DNA from: Marasmius tenuissimus
Lineage: Eukaryota > Basidiomycota > Agaricomycetes > Agaricales > Marasmiaceae
Direction of reading: 5' to 3'
Assembly: GCA_029532415.1 (NCBI GenBank)
Contig: JAQOTA010000014.1
Location: forward strand, 310,001 to 374,000
DNA: 64,000 nt
Shown: positions 48,194-58,560 of the stretch, in pieces
Layout of the letters: every line of letters starts with the position of its first letter
How positions within the stretch are numbered: the first letter of the stretch is position 1
Position numbers and translations under genes: made by a program
Notes under the pieces: model-generated
What the model saw: the letters and a program-made list of their open reading frames with translations, nothing else
Database searches by the model: none
What the model was told of the DNA's origin: nothing

Positions 48194-48478
48194 TGCCAGG
48201 ATAAGTATCTAGGGAGAGCACCCGGACGAGGAATTCGACGCCAACAGATTTCAGCCACCCCTTTCACTCTCTTCCCGGATGAACCGACATCTACACCTTC
48301 GTACTCACCACTGCCAACAGCCCCTACTACCCAAATTTCTGCCACTCCCTCTTCCACTCCCAACATGGATGCCGTTGCCCAGATCGCTGCCCTTCAACAA
48401 GCCCTAGCCCAACAGAACACTATTCTCCAACAACTCATGCAAAAGGATTTTCAAGTAGGGTGTCCGCCTTCGCTGTAA
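48194..48478 (+). pseudogene. gypsy Gag, 3' part, after the solo LTR
   Basis: Removing the solo LTR and one TSD copy restores the Gag frame: the knuckle ends ..NVCQDKYLG and runs through a Pro/Thr-rich tail into a Gln-rich helix (ALAQQNTILQQLMQ), ending at TAA 48476-48478. The protease frame (from about 48460) overlaps this end in the -1 phase, so Gag and Pol are either joined by frameshifting or were separated by a single-base mutation. Confidence 0.8.
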
Positions 48479-49206
48479 CGAAGACACCCTCACCAGCTTC
48501 AGTCTATGCTTCCTCCTCGTATGACTCAATTCACTCATGTACAATATCCTCCGTTCGCGAAATAGACACTCTCTCACCTCACTTCCGCATACGAGTCACA
48601 CTGAAAGGAAAGCATCGCCAGACTGAAACAACGGCCATGATCGATAGCGGGGCCACCGCATTATTTCTTGGAAAATCCTTTGTCGCAACCAATTGCATCA
48701 CCACCTTCCCTCTCCGACACCCGATTTGAGTTCACAACATCGATGGAACGCTAAACCAGGCTGGAAGCATCACACACTATGCTCGTCTAGGTCTGGTAGT
48801 GGAGGACACTGAGACGTGGACGGACTTCTTGGTTACGGATATAGGAGGAGAGCACGTTATATTAGGACTACCCTGGCTTCGGAAGACCAATCCCCAGATC
48901 AACTGGAAAGGGGGACAACTTTCAGTCCCAAAACGAGGAGTGGAGATAGAAGAAGTGGAGGACGAAGAGAAATGGGCAGGAACGGGCAATCCACCACTCA
49001 GCGACGCTATTCTCGAATCTATCGACGACCCCTTCAAAACCATTCATGCATCCATTATCGAAACACCCCCGGTGGAGCCTGAAGATGCAACACCACTTTA
49101 TCATATCATGGCCAACCGGGCCGCACGCAGATCTTTAGTCAAAAAAGGAATCTTGGAGGACTGTCATGACGAGGTATGGGTTGCAGCAGGGTACACGTAC
49201 TCTTAA
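48460..49206 (+). pseudogene. gypsy protease and linker
   Basis: Frame 48460-49206 with TGA at 48727-48729 (HPI*VHN). The aspartic protease motif is AMIDSGATALFLGKSF, with the catalytic Asp kept. After the stop come YARLGLVVEDTETW, VTDIGGEHVILGLPWLR (the second protease motif) and a linker with a MANRAARRSLVKKG block, ending at TAA 49204-49206 after GYTYS, where related elements usually have Gln (CAA to TAA). Confidence 0.88.
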
Positions 49207-50112
49207 CAGATTGCCGAAGAAACCAACAAGGAAAAGCCAAAACAGTCATTCGAGGAGATGGTACCAGAATCATATCGAGAGTACGCTAAAGTCTTTTCTG
49301 AGCAGGAATCCGAACGACTTCCAGCTCACAAGCCATGGGATCACGCTATCGAACTCACACCAGGATCACCACAGACCATGAAAACGAAGGTCTACCCTAT
49401 GTCACTCAACGAACAACAAGAACTGGACAAGTTCCTGGAAGAGAATCAACGGAAAGGCTACATCCGACCCTCGAAATCACCTCTTGCGTCACCTGTTTTC
49501 TTTGTGAAGAAGAAGGATGGGAAACTCAGATTTGTGCAGGACTATCGGAAACTTAACGAGTACACTATCAAGAACCGTTACCCACTCCCCCTGGTCACAG
49601 ATATCGTCAATCGACTCCAAGGTGCAAAGTATTTCACAAAGTTTGATGTACGATGGGGATACAACAACGTACGGATTAAGGAAGGAGATGAATGGAAGGC
49701 CGCCTTCGCAACAAATAGGGGACTTTTCGAACCAAGAGTGATGTTCTTCGGACTCACTAACTCACCTGCTACGTTCCAGTCCCTCATGAACTCTATATTT
49801 GCCGATCTCATCGCCCTAGGAAAGGTTGCCGTGTACCTGGACGACATTCTCATCTTCACCAGCACGCGAGAGGAGCATCAGATCCTAGTCAAAGAGGTCT
49901 TGTCACGACTCCAGAAACATGACCTCTACCTGCGACCAGAGAAATGCCAATTTGAACAAGAGGAAATCGAGTACCTGGGACTCCTGATCAGTGAAGGCCA
50001 AGTACGCATGGATCCAGCTAAAGTCAAAGCTGTACAAGAATGGGCAACTCCTCGAAATCTGCGTGATGTCCGGGGCTTTTTGGGATTTGCCAACTTCTAC
50101 CGGCGACATTCC
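49207..50112 (+). pseudogene. gypsy reverse transcriptase, C-terminally truncated by deletion
   Basis: In the same frame as the protease. RT motifs: LASPVFFVKKKDGKLRFVQD, TKFDVRWGYNNVRI with the first catalytic Asp, FGLTNSPATFQSLMN, and the YLDD site (AVYLDDILIF, about 49835). Then LRPEKCQFEQ, EYLGLLISEG and FLGFANFYRR. After FYRR the frame turns into unrelated residues and stops at 50172. The normal connection and the first RNase H acidic motif are missing. Confidence 0.92.
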
Positions 50113-51959
50113 GATCAGCATCCATGCAGCCAGCGGAGAGAAATTATGAGATATGGGACCGGGAAATGTTAGCCATCATCGACGCCCTGAAGGACTGGCG
50201 ATACTTCCTGGAAGGACAACCTCAGCCATTCGAAATCCTAACCGACCATTCGAATTTGGAATTCTGGAAGAACGCTCAAAACCTAAGTCGCCGACAGGCT
50301 CGCTGGGCACTCTATCTGTCCCGTTTCCACTTCCAACTCGGTCATCGCCCTGGCAAAACCAACACACTAGCCGACCCCCTCTCTCGCATGACAGCACATC
50401 AGGTCTCAGATAATGAGGACAATCGCCAACAAGTAGTTCTCAGACCAGAAGTCTTTGTACAAATTGCAGCCGCAGCATTGGTCAACCCACTCGAAAATCA
50501 GATCAGGGAAGCCTCTGTTAGAGAAGCGGAAGTATTGGAAGGACTCCGGCAGTTGAAGAAGAATGGGCCGTCACGATTGGTAAACGGACTAGCTGAGTGG
50601 GAGGAGGACAACGGACTGGTATACCACAGAGGGCGAGTATATGTACCCCCAGATGAGGAGCTGCGAAGGGAGGTAGTGCGACAGTGTCATGACGACCCAA
50701 CCGCAGGACATCCCGGGCTCCACGGCACGCTTGACCTGGTAGACACTCACTTCTGGTGGCCAACCATGCGCTCGTTTGTGGAGAAATACGTGGAAGGATG
50801 CGATTCCTGCGCACGCAAAAAGCTACACCAACACCCGCGCGCTGTTACACAACCCCTCGAAGTACCGAATGGCCCATGGGAAGAAGTTGGAGTCGATCTG
50901 ATCACTCAGCTGCCAGACTCTCACGGCTACGATGCCATCCTGGTCTGCACTGATCTCTTCACGAAACAGGTCCACACCATCCCCTGCACCACTACCATCA
51001 CCGCCGAAGGGATAGCAGACCTCTACTACCGAGAGATATTCCGACTACATGGACTACCCCTGCGTTTCGTATCCGATCAAGGCCCTCAGTTTAACACCAA
51101 GCTCACCAGAGCGCTATTAAAACGACTAGGAATCAAGGGTAGCTTCACCTCAGGGTACCACCCCCAGGCCAATGGACAGACAGAAAGAGCGAACCAGGAG
51201 GTGGAGAAGTACTTGAGGTTGTATACGAACTACCGACAAGACGATTGGTCCGAACATCTTCCACTCGCAGAATTTGTACTCAACTCCCGCACGCACTCGG
51301 CTCACCATTTATCCCCCTTCGAACTCCTATATGGGTACCTGCCCCTTTTCAATATCCCAGTGGGACGACGATCCGGGATTCCAGAAGTCGAAAACCGCAT
51401 CAACATTCTGCGGGAAGTACGCCGGGATGCAGGGGCAGCTCTACACTTGACGAAACGACACCAGAAGGAGGGATACGAGCGAGGAAAGAAGAAGGCACAC
51501 CAGTTCAAGGTTGGGGACTTTGTTTGGCTGGATGGATCGGACTTCAACCTGAAACTGTCGAGCGAGAAGCTGGGCAATCAGAGCCTGGGCCCCTTCGAGA
51601 TAGTACAGGAAGTGGGAGGTTTGGACTATCGGTTGGATTTGCCAGAAGAGCTGGGGCGACACCACGTCATCTTCCATGTCGACAAACTCTACCCCTACAA
51701 AGGCAACCTGATTAACGGTCTACTACCTGAACCCCCGGGGCCAATCGAGATCGAGGGCGAGGACGAACCGGAGTATGAGGTGGACAAAATTCTTGACAGT
51801 CAGTACAGGTGGCACCGGTTGGAGTATAGAGTCAAGTGGAAGGGAGACCACCGAAGCACATGGGAACCAGCACCAAACCTGAAGAACGCACCACGAAAGG
51901 TAAAAGAGTTCCACAAGAAACACCCGGCGGCAGCAGGACCAGCACCCCGAGACAACTAA
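50113..51959 (+). pseudogene. gypsy RNase H (partial), integrase and chromodomain
   Basis: Frame open from about 50113 (FRSASMQPAERNYEIWDREML) to TAA 51959. RNase H part: ERNYEIWDREMLAI, ILTDHSNLEFW, ADPLSRM. Integrase: a zinc region (GHPGLHGTL, CDSCARKK); core Asp in GVDLITQLPD, Asp in FVSDQGPQF, Glu in TERANQEVEKYL; then the GPY/F-like module (LGPFEIVQEVGG). The C-terminal chromodomain reads EYEVDKILDSQ, LEYRVKWKG and STWEPAPNLKNAP. The spacing between KWKG and TWEP is shorter than usual. This piece alone has no stop codons, so selection or recent loss is likely. Confidence 0.93.
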
Positions 51960-51980
51960 GGTGTAGTCATCGAGGACGAT

Positions 51981-52000
51981 AAAGCGTAGAAGGGGGGTAA
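51981..52000 (+). promoter_or_regulatory. gypsy polypurine tract
   Basis: GTAGAAGGGGGGTAA directly abuts the 3' LTR start at 52001, the expected site for plus-strand priming. Confidence 0.75.
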
Positions 52001-52484
52001 TGTCATGAAGACGCCACTTTTCCCTCCACCATTTGCTCACATGATTATCACATGTTCTTTTCTCACGGTCACTTACTATACATCCTTATTTCTCACGATT
52101 CCCTTTCTTAACCCACCATCGCGCAGCCTTAACCCACATCGCGCAGCCATCCCATTATCTCATACCGACTCATTCCTTATTCATCCTTGACTCATACTTA
52201 CTCATACACGACTCATAGGTAGCCACTCCGACTCCAGCTCTGACTGTAGGATAGGTATATAAGCTAGCTAGTCTTCACCTGGTCCCTCATCTTGACCTCT
52301 TGTCGTTGGGACCAGGTGAGTAGTACAGTCTCCTTCGCTTTCCTTCTCTACAATAGATCTAACTTGTCGTTGGGACCAGTTCTGCCTTATCTCTGCCTGA
52401 GTCGAGCCCGCTGCTCCTCTCCTAGCTTGCTACCACCGCTCTCTGCCTTCGCCGTCTCCGATAGAAGCTCAGCACTTCGTGACA
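52001..52484 (+). repeat. gypsy 3' LTR
   Basis: 484 bp, TGTCATGAAG to TTCGTGACA, with TATA box TATATAAG at 52257-52264, followed by TSD GCCAC 52485-52489. Confidence 0.97.
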
Positions 52485-52489
52485 GCCAC

Positions 52490-52933
52490 TGTAAGCAGCC
52501 TCACAGGTAAGCACTTCACGCTTTGCAACTGCAATGTACTTAATCTTTGCTAGGAACTCGTATCGGGAGAGTTCAAGTAATCTTTAAACTCCCGGAAGTT
52601 GTAGTCCTACCTGGTCTGGGATCGCTCAAGGCTTATAGGTCATGGCCGACATATCCCCTGGCCTACATAGAATGGTATAGCAAAGCTACCAAAACCCCCC
52701 ACGAACGCGATCTTCACGGGTTCAGCTCTGTTTCCAAAGTGTATGGTCAGGATAAGGTGACCCCGCAGTGGTCGATTATACCACTGTGTAACATACGTCA
52801 AACTTGCATATTACTCCCGAACTTCAAGAAATCACCCCAGGAAGGCGACTGGACCTCAGGGAACGTGCTGGACAAAGCAGAACATTACTTCACCAACCAT
52901 CTTCAGTTTGTCCAACGTTACAAGACGTTCTAG
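52490..52933 (+). pseudogene. Plavaka transposase 3' end, right of the gypsy insertion
   Basis: A short exon tail (52490-52506), intron 52507-52553 (GTAAGC..GCTAG), then the final exon to the stop at 52931-52933. Motifs: TRIGRVQVIFKLP, PLAYIEWYSKA, WSIIPLCNIRQTCILLPNF and WTSGNVLDKAEHYFTN. This is the characteristic C-terminal block of Plavaka proteins. No stop is seen inside this exon. Confidence 0.85.
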
Positions 52934-53170
52934 TACGTAGCAAAAGCTGGATGCGACAAGGGATATACGACTCGAGCGACGAGTAGAATAATTGGATCGG
53001 GGGCTTTTTCCTGATGCAATGTCGACAGTGGGCTATCACATAGTCGCTAGGAATACATCTTGACGAGTGAGGCAAAGAACCTAGGCTTGCTCGCCGGGGT
53101 GTGAGCTGGCTTCTCGTGGCCTTTTCAGCAAACTGTTTACATGTTTTTGTGTGCAAACAGGATTAGAGTA
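52934..53170. other. Plavaka 3' flank and repeat
   Basis: 53040-53160 resembles 21990-22110. No transposon terminal inverted repeat was recognised. Confidence 0.35.
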
Positions 53171-53176
53171 TTGTAG

Positions 53177-53618
53177 ATGATCATGGATACAGAACCGAGT
53201 ATCCCATACGTGTCTCCTTTCACTCTCGAGTCAAAAGCACGCTGTTCTCGTCCCCAATTTTCCGTACAGCTATACCTCTCTCAACCACATAACCAGCGAC
53301 CTCCTACCGGCGAGCCGACTAATCCATCCGAACCTCTCAACCTTCTCTGGCCTTCAACCCTACCAAACTCGAAAACGAGAACGAGTGGTAACCCATCGAG
53401 CCCATCATCCATATACATTGAAAGCTGCTCCTCCTTGTTTGAGCGGTATGCTGTACAAGGAGGTTTGGGAGGAGCACATTGAGATTGGGCGAGAGAGCAG
53501 GCTGGCCTTGGAGAGGATGGTTGTTGGTTTGGAGAAGAGTGGTGAGGACCTGTTTTGGATAGATTTGGATGGTACCCTCAATGCCAAAGCTGTTTTGATG
53601 AGCCGAGGAGGAACATAA
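53177..53618 (+). pseudogene. Unrecognised protein remnant, one frameshift
   Basis: A start at 53177 or 53183 (MDTEPSIPYVSPFTLESK) leads to a frame that switches near 53350-53390 into a second frame reading ENEWVTHRAHHPYTLKAAP, VWEEHIEIGRESRLALERM and EDLFWIDLDG. The two pieces look like one protein of about 140 residues with a mutation between them. I do not recognise the family. 53250-53330 resembles 22190-22260, so other copies exist. Confidence 0.35.
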
Positions 53619-55670
53619 TTGAGTTTATGAACCTCGGGGTGGAGAATCCGGAGACATGAAGGAATGCGACCGTTCTTTGTACGCGTGGGTTGCTCTCCAT
53701 GTGACGGGCTGGTGAGGATGATTGAGCGGGATATGAAATTCCACGTGCATGTTTCAACTGCCGCCTCGAGGTCCCCTTCGGTGGAGAGGATGAGAGCCCA
53801 TACTTGAGCTTTGAGAGGGTGGTAGCAAAGAAAAAAGAAAGTTCGACGTCAGGGTAAAATGTTGCCTTGCAATCATCGCAGCTCCTGGTCCTCGTTGCTG
53901 TCACCAAGTAACAATGAGGCTATTCAACCTCGCAGTTCGCAGCTGACGACCGCGATGGGCAAAGGCAGCTTCATAACCGGTCATTACGCTGGGTGTCCGA
54001 AGCCAAAAGTTCAGAGAATTGGTGGACATGGTGGTCAAAGCGAAGGAAGATTGCAAGACGCGGCCCAGGCATATTAGGTGGTCTGATAATCACATGTCTT
54101 TACAGGATGTTCCCACAACGCATCAACGGCACTTGGACACGTCCAAGGAGCTCATTTATTGTCGAAACTCTGACTCCACGTGTTTACTTGAACCTTTCAC
54201 TACCACGTCTCAAGCTACCGGCCACAATCTCAGTGGTTCAATTGTAATACTAGTTCATTTCTCGAGAGACGGTACTACGTACATCTCAAAAGCCTCCTCT
54301 TGATTACTCTAGCACTTCCCGAACACAAATTTCCTCAGATCTGCCCAATCGACCACAACCAATCTATCTCCCCACTCAGATTCTTTTCAAAACCGCCCCG
54401 GCACCTCTGATCAGACAACGCAACCACCCAATTCCCTCACCGGCTCAGAATTGCGAATCAGCCTCTGACACAGCATGTTAGAACTAGGAAGTGGCAGTCC
54501 AAAATAGGGTGAGATACTTGCCCGTTTAAAGCTGCCACAAAACTGAATGATATTTGTTCAAGATTAGACCACAGACAATGGGATTGCTAATCAGCATATG
54601 CCGAATACGCTTAGAGTTATAATTTGTCTGCTCGTGAGGCATGACCACCAGTGAGCCGACTATTGTCGTATTGATACCCAAAAGTTTCGAAAGATGTGTA
54701 AGTAAAGGTCCCTTCCGGAGAAGTGTGGTACACACCTGAGCTTGAAACGTTCCTGGCAGGCCTCACTTCCCTACTGAGGAGTACCGATATTGCCATGATT
54801 TACACTTGGTCGAAAGCCAAATTTACCTGGTATCGTGAGTCTGTCAGTGTTGATCATTCCAAACTTTTGATATCCCCAGCACCACCAGAACTTCAGGCTC
54901 AATAGTGGTTCGGTCTTTGGGAGGTGAGCTGGTCGTATCCATACAAAGTTAACGAGTCTCGATTGTTGAGGAGAAACTGCCAAACGGCAACAGTTGGGAT
55001 CTCGTCAGCCTTCAGAAGAGTGAAGATTGACTCTTAAGTGGTGGTGGCTTAGCGCTTAGCTCCAAGGCGGAAGTCTGTGGGAACTCATTATGGAACATTT
55101 GTGCCTGCTGCAAATGGCTCAGCGCCTGCGAGGTTTCTGCCAGACATCACCCACCTCCATCGCGTTCAAACCGTTTGATTCTCTTTCGACTGCTGATTGC
55201 CGCTTTTTTCCACATGAAAGGTCAATGAACCAACCAAAGCTGAGCTTGCCAATGCTAGCTTTGATCGACAATTCCGTCGTCAGTACGACAAGAGACTGGT
55301 CACTGTCAGACTCATGAAGTTCAGCAGCGCGAATCAAACACAGAACCACCCCCAAGGCATTCTCAGTTCCTTACCACCGACACACATGGAACTTGTGTCT
55401 CTCATGGAATACACTCTCAACCTGACATTCTCGAATCTCCTCTTCACTGGTCTTGGAGACGACTCTATCCCATATCCCAGCATCCTTTCTGTTTCTTTGG
55501 GAATCGGCACATATAAAAGTCTTTACTGGCTACGGCGGTCGTGGCCAAGTACAACTATATTCGACGAATTTGTATAGGGAACGTTCTCTGACAAACGAAG
55601 CTCATGCTCACCCAAAAGGATCCAATATTACATCCACGAAGAGATTTTTGTCACCTTCACGGGAAAAAAT
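53619..55670. other. Dispersed repeats, no gene recognised
   Basis: 54055-54150 is the block shared with 29330-29410 and inverted with 9820-9930. 54730-54910 is the block shared with 12520-12710 and 33930-34110. Frames here (for example 55090-55317) have no support. Confidence 0.4.
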
Positions 55671-57267
55671 CAAGCTATAGTGTCTCTTGCTTCAACCCTT
55701 GATACCAGGGATTGTTGAAGATTAATGGTGTTGAGGGCAGCCATGGATTGTTGTTGGGAACAATTATTTGCCCCTTCTGCACAGTGCAGTGTTGAAACTA
55801 TTTGCTGGACACTTTCCACCGCTTGTCCAGAGGCAATTCGTATGACTATAAGAGTTGGAGCAATACCCTGAAGTCTCAGGTATGTTCAATGAGCCAATCA
55901 ATCCAATTAGAAGCTGAGTACAAACTGGCAGCTGCATAGCAATAACTTGAGGGTTGAAAGGGGCAACACCATTGCCGTCAGGATCTAAGGTCAACAGTAG
56001 AACAACACAGACCACCTGCATGGCAGAGTAAAGAAATCCAGATTCAAGGCTAGAGCATCAATTTGTTGATCAATAAGGTCAAAGTATGAGATGGAAAATA
56101 CATGAGCATACATTGTTGCAACAAAAATTTTGTATTTGGTGTAGACTCTACTTCCAGTGATCTGGTCTACTTGATGAATTGTCCACCAGATGCGACCAGC
56201 TAGAGATTGTGGTCAATCAGTTGATGAGTTCTTCCCATTCAGAAACAATTGCACACACCTGTTAGGAGAGTTAATAGAGAGGTGTATACAGCAGTTATCA
56301 CAAAAAGCGGATATGTGATGTTATTGACTCTCTTATAGAGTGTGATGTCCTCACAGTCATAGGCATTGACTGAGACTGCATAGATCACAAACCCTATTGC
56401 TGGTGAGAGTTGGTGAGGAAGCAATAAGGTTGGATAAGAGTGATGAGCTTCTGCTATACATTTGAGTACTCACCATTTGTACCAAGGATAACAAAGGCAA
56501 AAGGATAGAGGATTCGCTTGCTATATCCCCAAATGATATAGCAACAGTGGACCTAGTGGAGATATATGGCCCTTAGGTTTGTGTGTCCACTGTGGGTTGG
56601 AGGCCTGGTACCCACCATCAGATAGTCAAAGATAAAGCTAGGTGGCAAATTAGTTCATTGTGGAGATTGACAAAGTAATTGAAGCTTACCTTGCTATAGA
56701 TCCAGAAAATGCTTGCAAACCCCTTGGTGACAATCATAATCTTAGTATTCACAATCCAGGTGAGAATTGGTTCAAGAGCATGTACCTCAGTACAACCCAT
56801 TTAGAAGGCCCCTTTCCCTTCCAGACCATGAAATAAGGGATATAATCGTTCGTTTTGATGGCATTGAAAGCAATGAGAGTTTCGTCTGTATGAATCCACA
56901 TGGCGGTAGCATTGGAGATGGTGATTAGTACAAAAAGGGCAATGATCCATCTCATGTAGGCTTTTGATGCAGATGATTTGTGCCGGTGCCAAAGAACGTT
57001 GAGGGACAGCCCAAAGATAATGATATACATCCCTTCAAACAACCTGTATCAGTAATGGGTCTTGTATGGAGGGTTACATGGATTCTGACTTACCATAAAC
57101 CAGGAACATCACCTGTCAACGGGACAGGAAAATAATGTGAAAAGAGGCAGACTGCACAATCATGACAAGGCACAAACCGAAAATGTGGTGATAGGTTGAA
57201 TAATCACCTTATCAATAGAGGTGTAAGCTTCCAGGGCTTGTTTTGCAATCTCTTGTTCTGAGGCCAT
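55671..57267 (-). pseudogene. 7TM membrane protein family, copy E (best preserved)
   Basis: The clearest copy. ATG 57267 (MASEQEIAKQALEAYTSIDK); exon 1 is 57267-57178; micro-exon 57112-57094 (VMFLVY); exon 3 is 57032-56786 with IIIFGLSLNVLWHRHKSS and a second TM; a short exon; CYIIWGYSKRILYPF (about 56560-56475); a TM exon with VITAVYTSLLTLLTG; GRIWWTIHQVDQITG; LESGFLYSAMQVV with TM; and the last exon with LIVIRIASGQAVE and a Gln-rich tail, ending at TGA near 55671. Weak points are a TGA in the short exon (56760 region) and GTTTGT donors at two introns where other copies have GTAAG or GTCAG. About 330 residues, 7 TM predicted by eye. A fungal membrane protein of unknown function; it may be functional only if the short exon is spliced differently. 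Confidence 0.7.
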
Positions 57268-58560
57268 CTTGTACCGAGTGCAGAGTGATTTGGTGGAGGG
57301 CTGAAATCCGAGTCTACTCTCTAATCTCAGTTTTATCTTCTGAAGACTGGTATCATGATGGATACAGCAACTGTAAAAAAGAAACAGAATTCACATTTGG
57401 AGTGGGAGATGTGCAACAGATATAACATTTGTGTGAACTTTCAAGAGAGACCATCACAGCTGTCTCAATCTGAGCAAATGTACATCTGTTCTAACACAAA
57501 TTGTGCCAATGGGACCCCACACAAATTGATGCTCCCTAGATTGATTAGTGGGGCTTTGATCATTGTTGGAACATTGCATGGCACTATGAGGGGCAATGCC
57601 GTGAGAGCAAAGGCAAGATATATTACTATCTAAACTCTAAGCTCACATTGGTACCCGGTTATTCGATGATGATGTTGGTCATTCGGCTATTGACGTTGGG
57701 CATTGAGATGACGGCTCTTTGATCAATTCTCTTCCAACCTTCCCATCACGAGTATTTTCCATAATGTCCACAAGTATAGTATCTAAACCTGCATTGCCTG
57801 TAATCACGGGTCTGACCTGTTGTATGCCATTAACTTCACCAAAACTTCTGAATGTGCCGGACTCATAGGGTGCCGAAAACATTGCCAAAGCAACCTTACC
57901 ACTGGCGGTCTGGGGCGTACTCGGAAATCACCGGTCATCGAAGATAAGACACCAGATAATGCCGCGTACGCTGGGACCACTGTTCCCACTGCTCGTGTAG
58001 CATGACTGCTAGTTCTCTATGATGATAGTTTATAAGTAGGGAAATTATCTGAAAACTCGAAGGAACTGGTGGCACTATGGAACTTGCTTTGAGCAACCAA
58101 AGATGGGTACACTCAGCACAAGCATTATCTTGAAGCAAACCTGCTTTTTTTACCATAGAATTTGACGCGCCTCTTTGAGACTGTGAATCTGACATCTGTG
58201 TCTATCTGACCAAAAAGCTCACCAGTCAGTACGGCAGTGTGGCATAGCCATAAAACATCAGATTTATCTTTCCTTGAGGAACAGCTTAGTATCAACGTAG
58301 GCAGGTGAGAGCGGCTGAACCTGATACGTTCTGAGGCGCAGTCGCAGTCGAAGTGATTTTCCGCTCGGTTCGGATGCAGTACCACCGCTGACGCCTTTGT
58401 TACGAAGCAGTCGAAAGATTTCCACGAGGATCCATTGGAATGCTCACAACTGATTTGTACTTGGGCATTTCCCATCGCCAAAATTCATTATCGGACCGAT
58501 ATCATGTTTGTGACGGTTCTGACTGTGTTTCAAGCGTCAATTGTTGCTCGTCACTTTTGC
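57268..58560. repeat. Upstream flank of 7TM copy E, duplicated at 24266-25780
   Basis: 58140-58400 matches 24760-25080 on the minus strand. Around 57660 the text partly resembles other 7TM flanks. There is no convincing frame. The minus-strand frame 58125-58481 is open but not matched in the other copy. Confidence 0.45.

Larger units (their letters stand above)
45672..52484 (+). mobile_element. Ty3/gypsy chromovirus with a nested solo LTR
   Basis: 6,813 bp between TSD copies GCCAC (45667-45671, 52485-52489), with 484-bp LTRs that differ at only about three positions by eye. Order: LTR, Gag, protease, RT, RNase H, integrase, chromodomain, purine tract, LTR. Defects: a 518-bp solo LTR in Gag, TGA 48727-48729, TAA 49204-49206, and a deletion fusing RT to the middle of RNase H near 50110. 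The sequence after the 5' LTR (TTAGGTCAAGATCC) is not an obvious tRNA 3'-end primer site, so self-priming or another tRNA is possible. Confidence 0.97.

Noticed and set aside
48436..48460. Slippery heptamer for programmed -1 frameshifting
   Set aside because: In the Gag phase no X XXY YYZ heptamer is present in the overlap.
42659..53160. Terminal inverted repeats of the Plavaka element
   Set aside because: I compared both flanks by eye and found no convincing inverted match; the true ends may lie further out.
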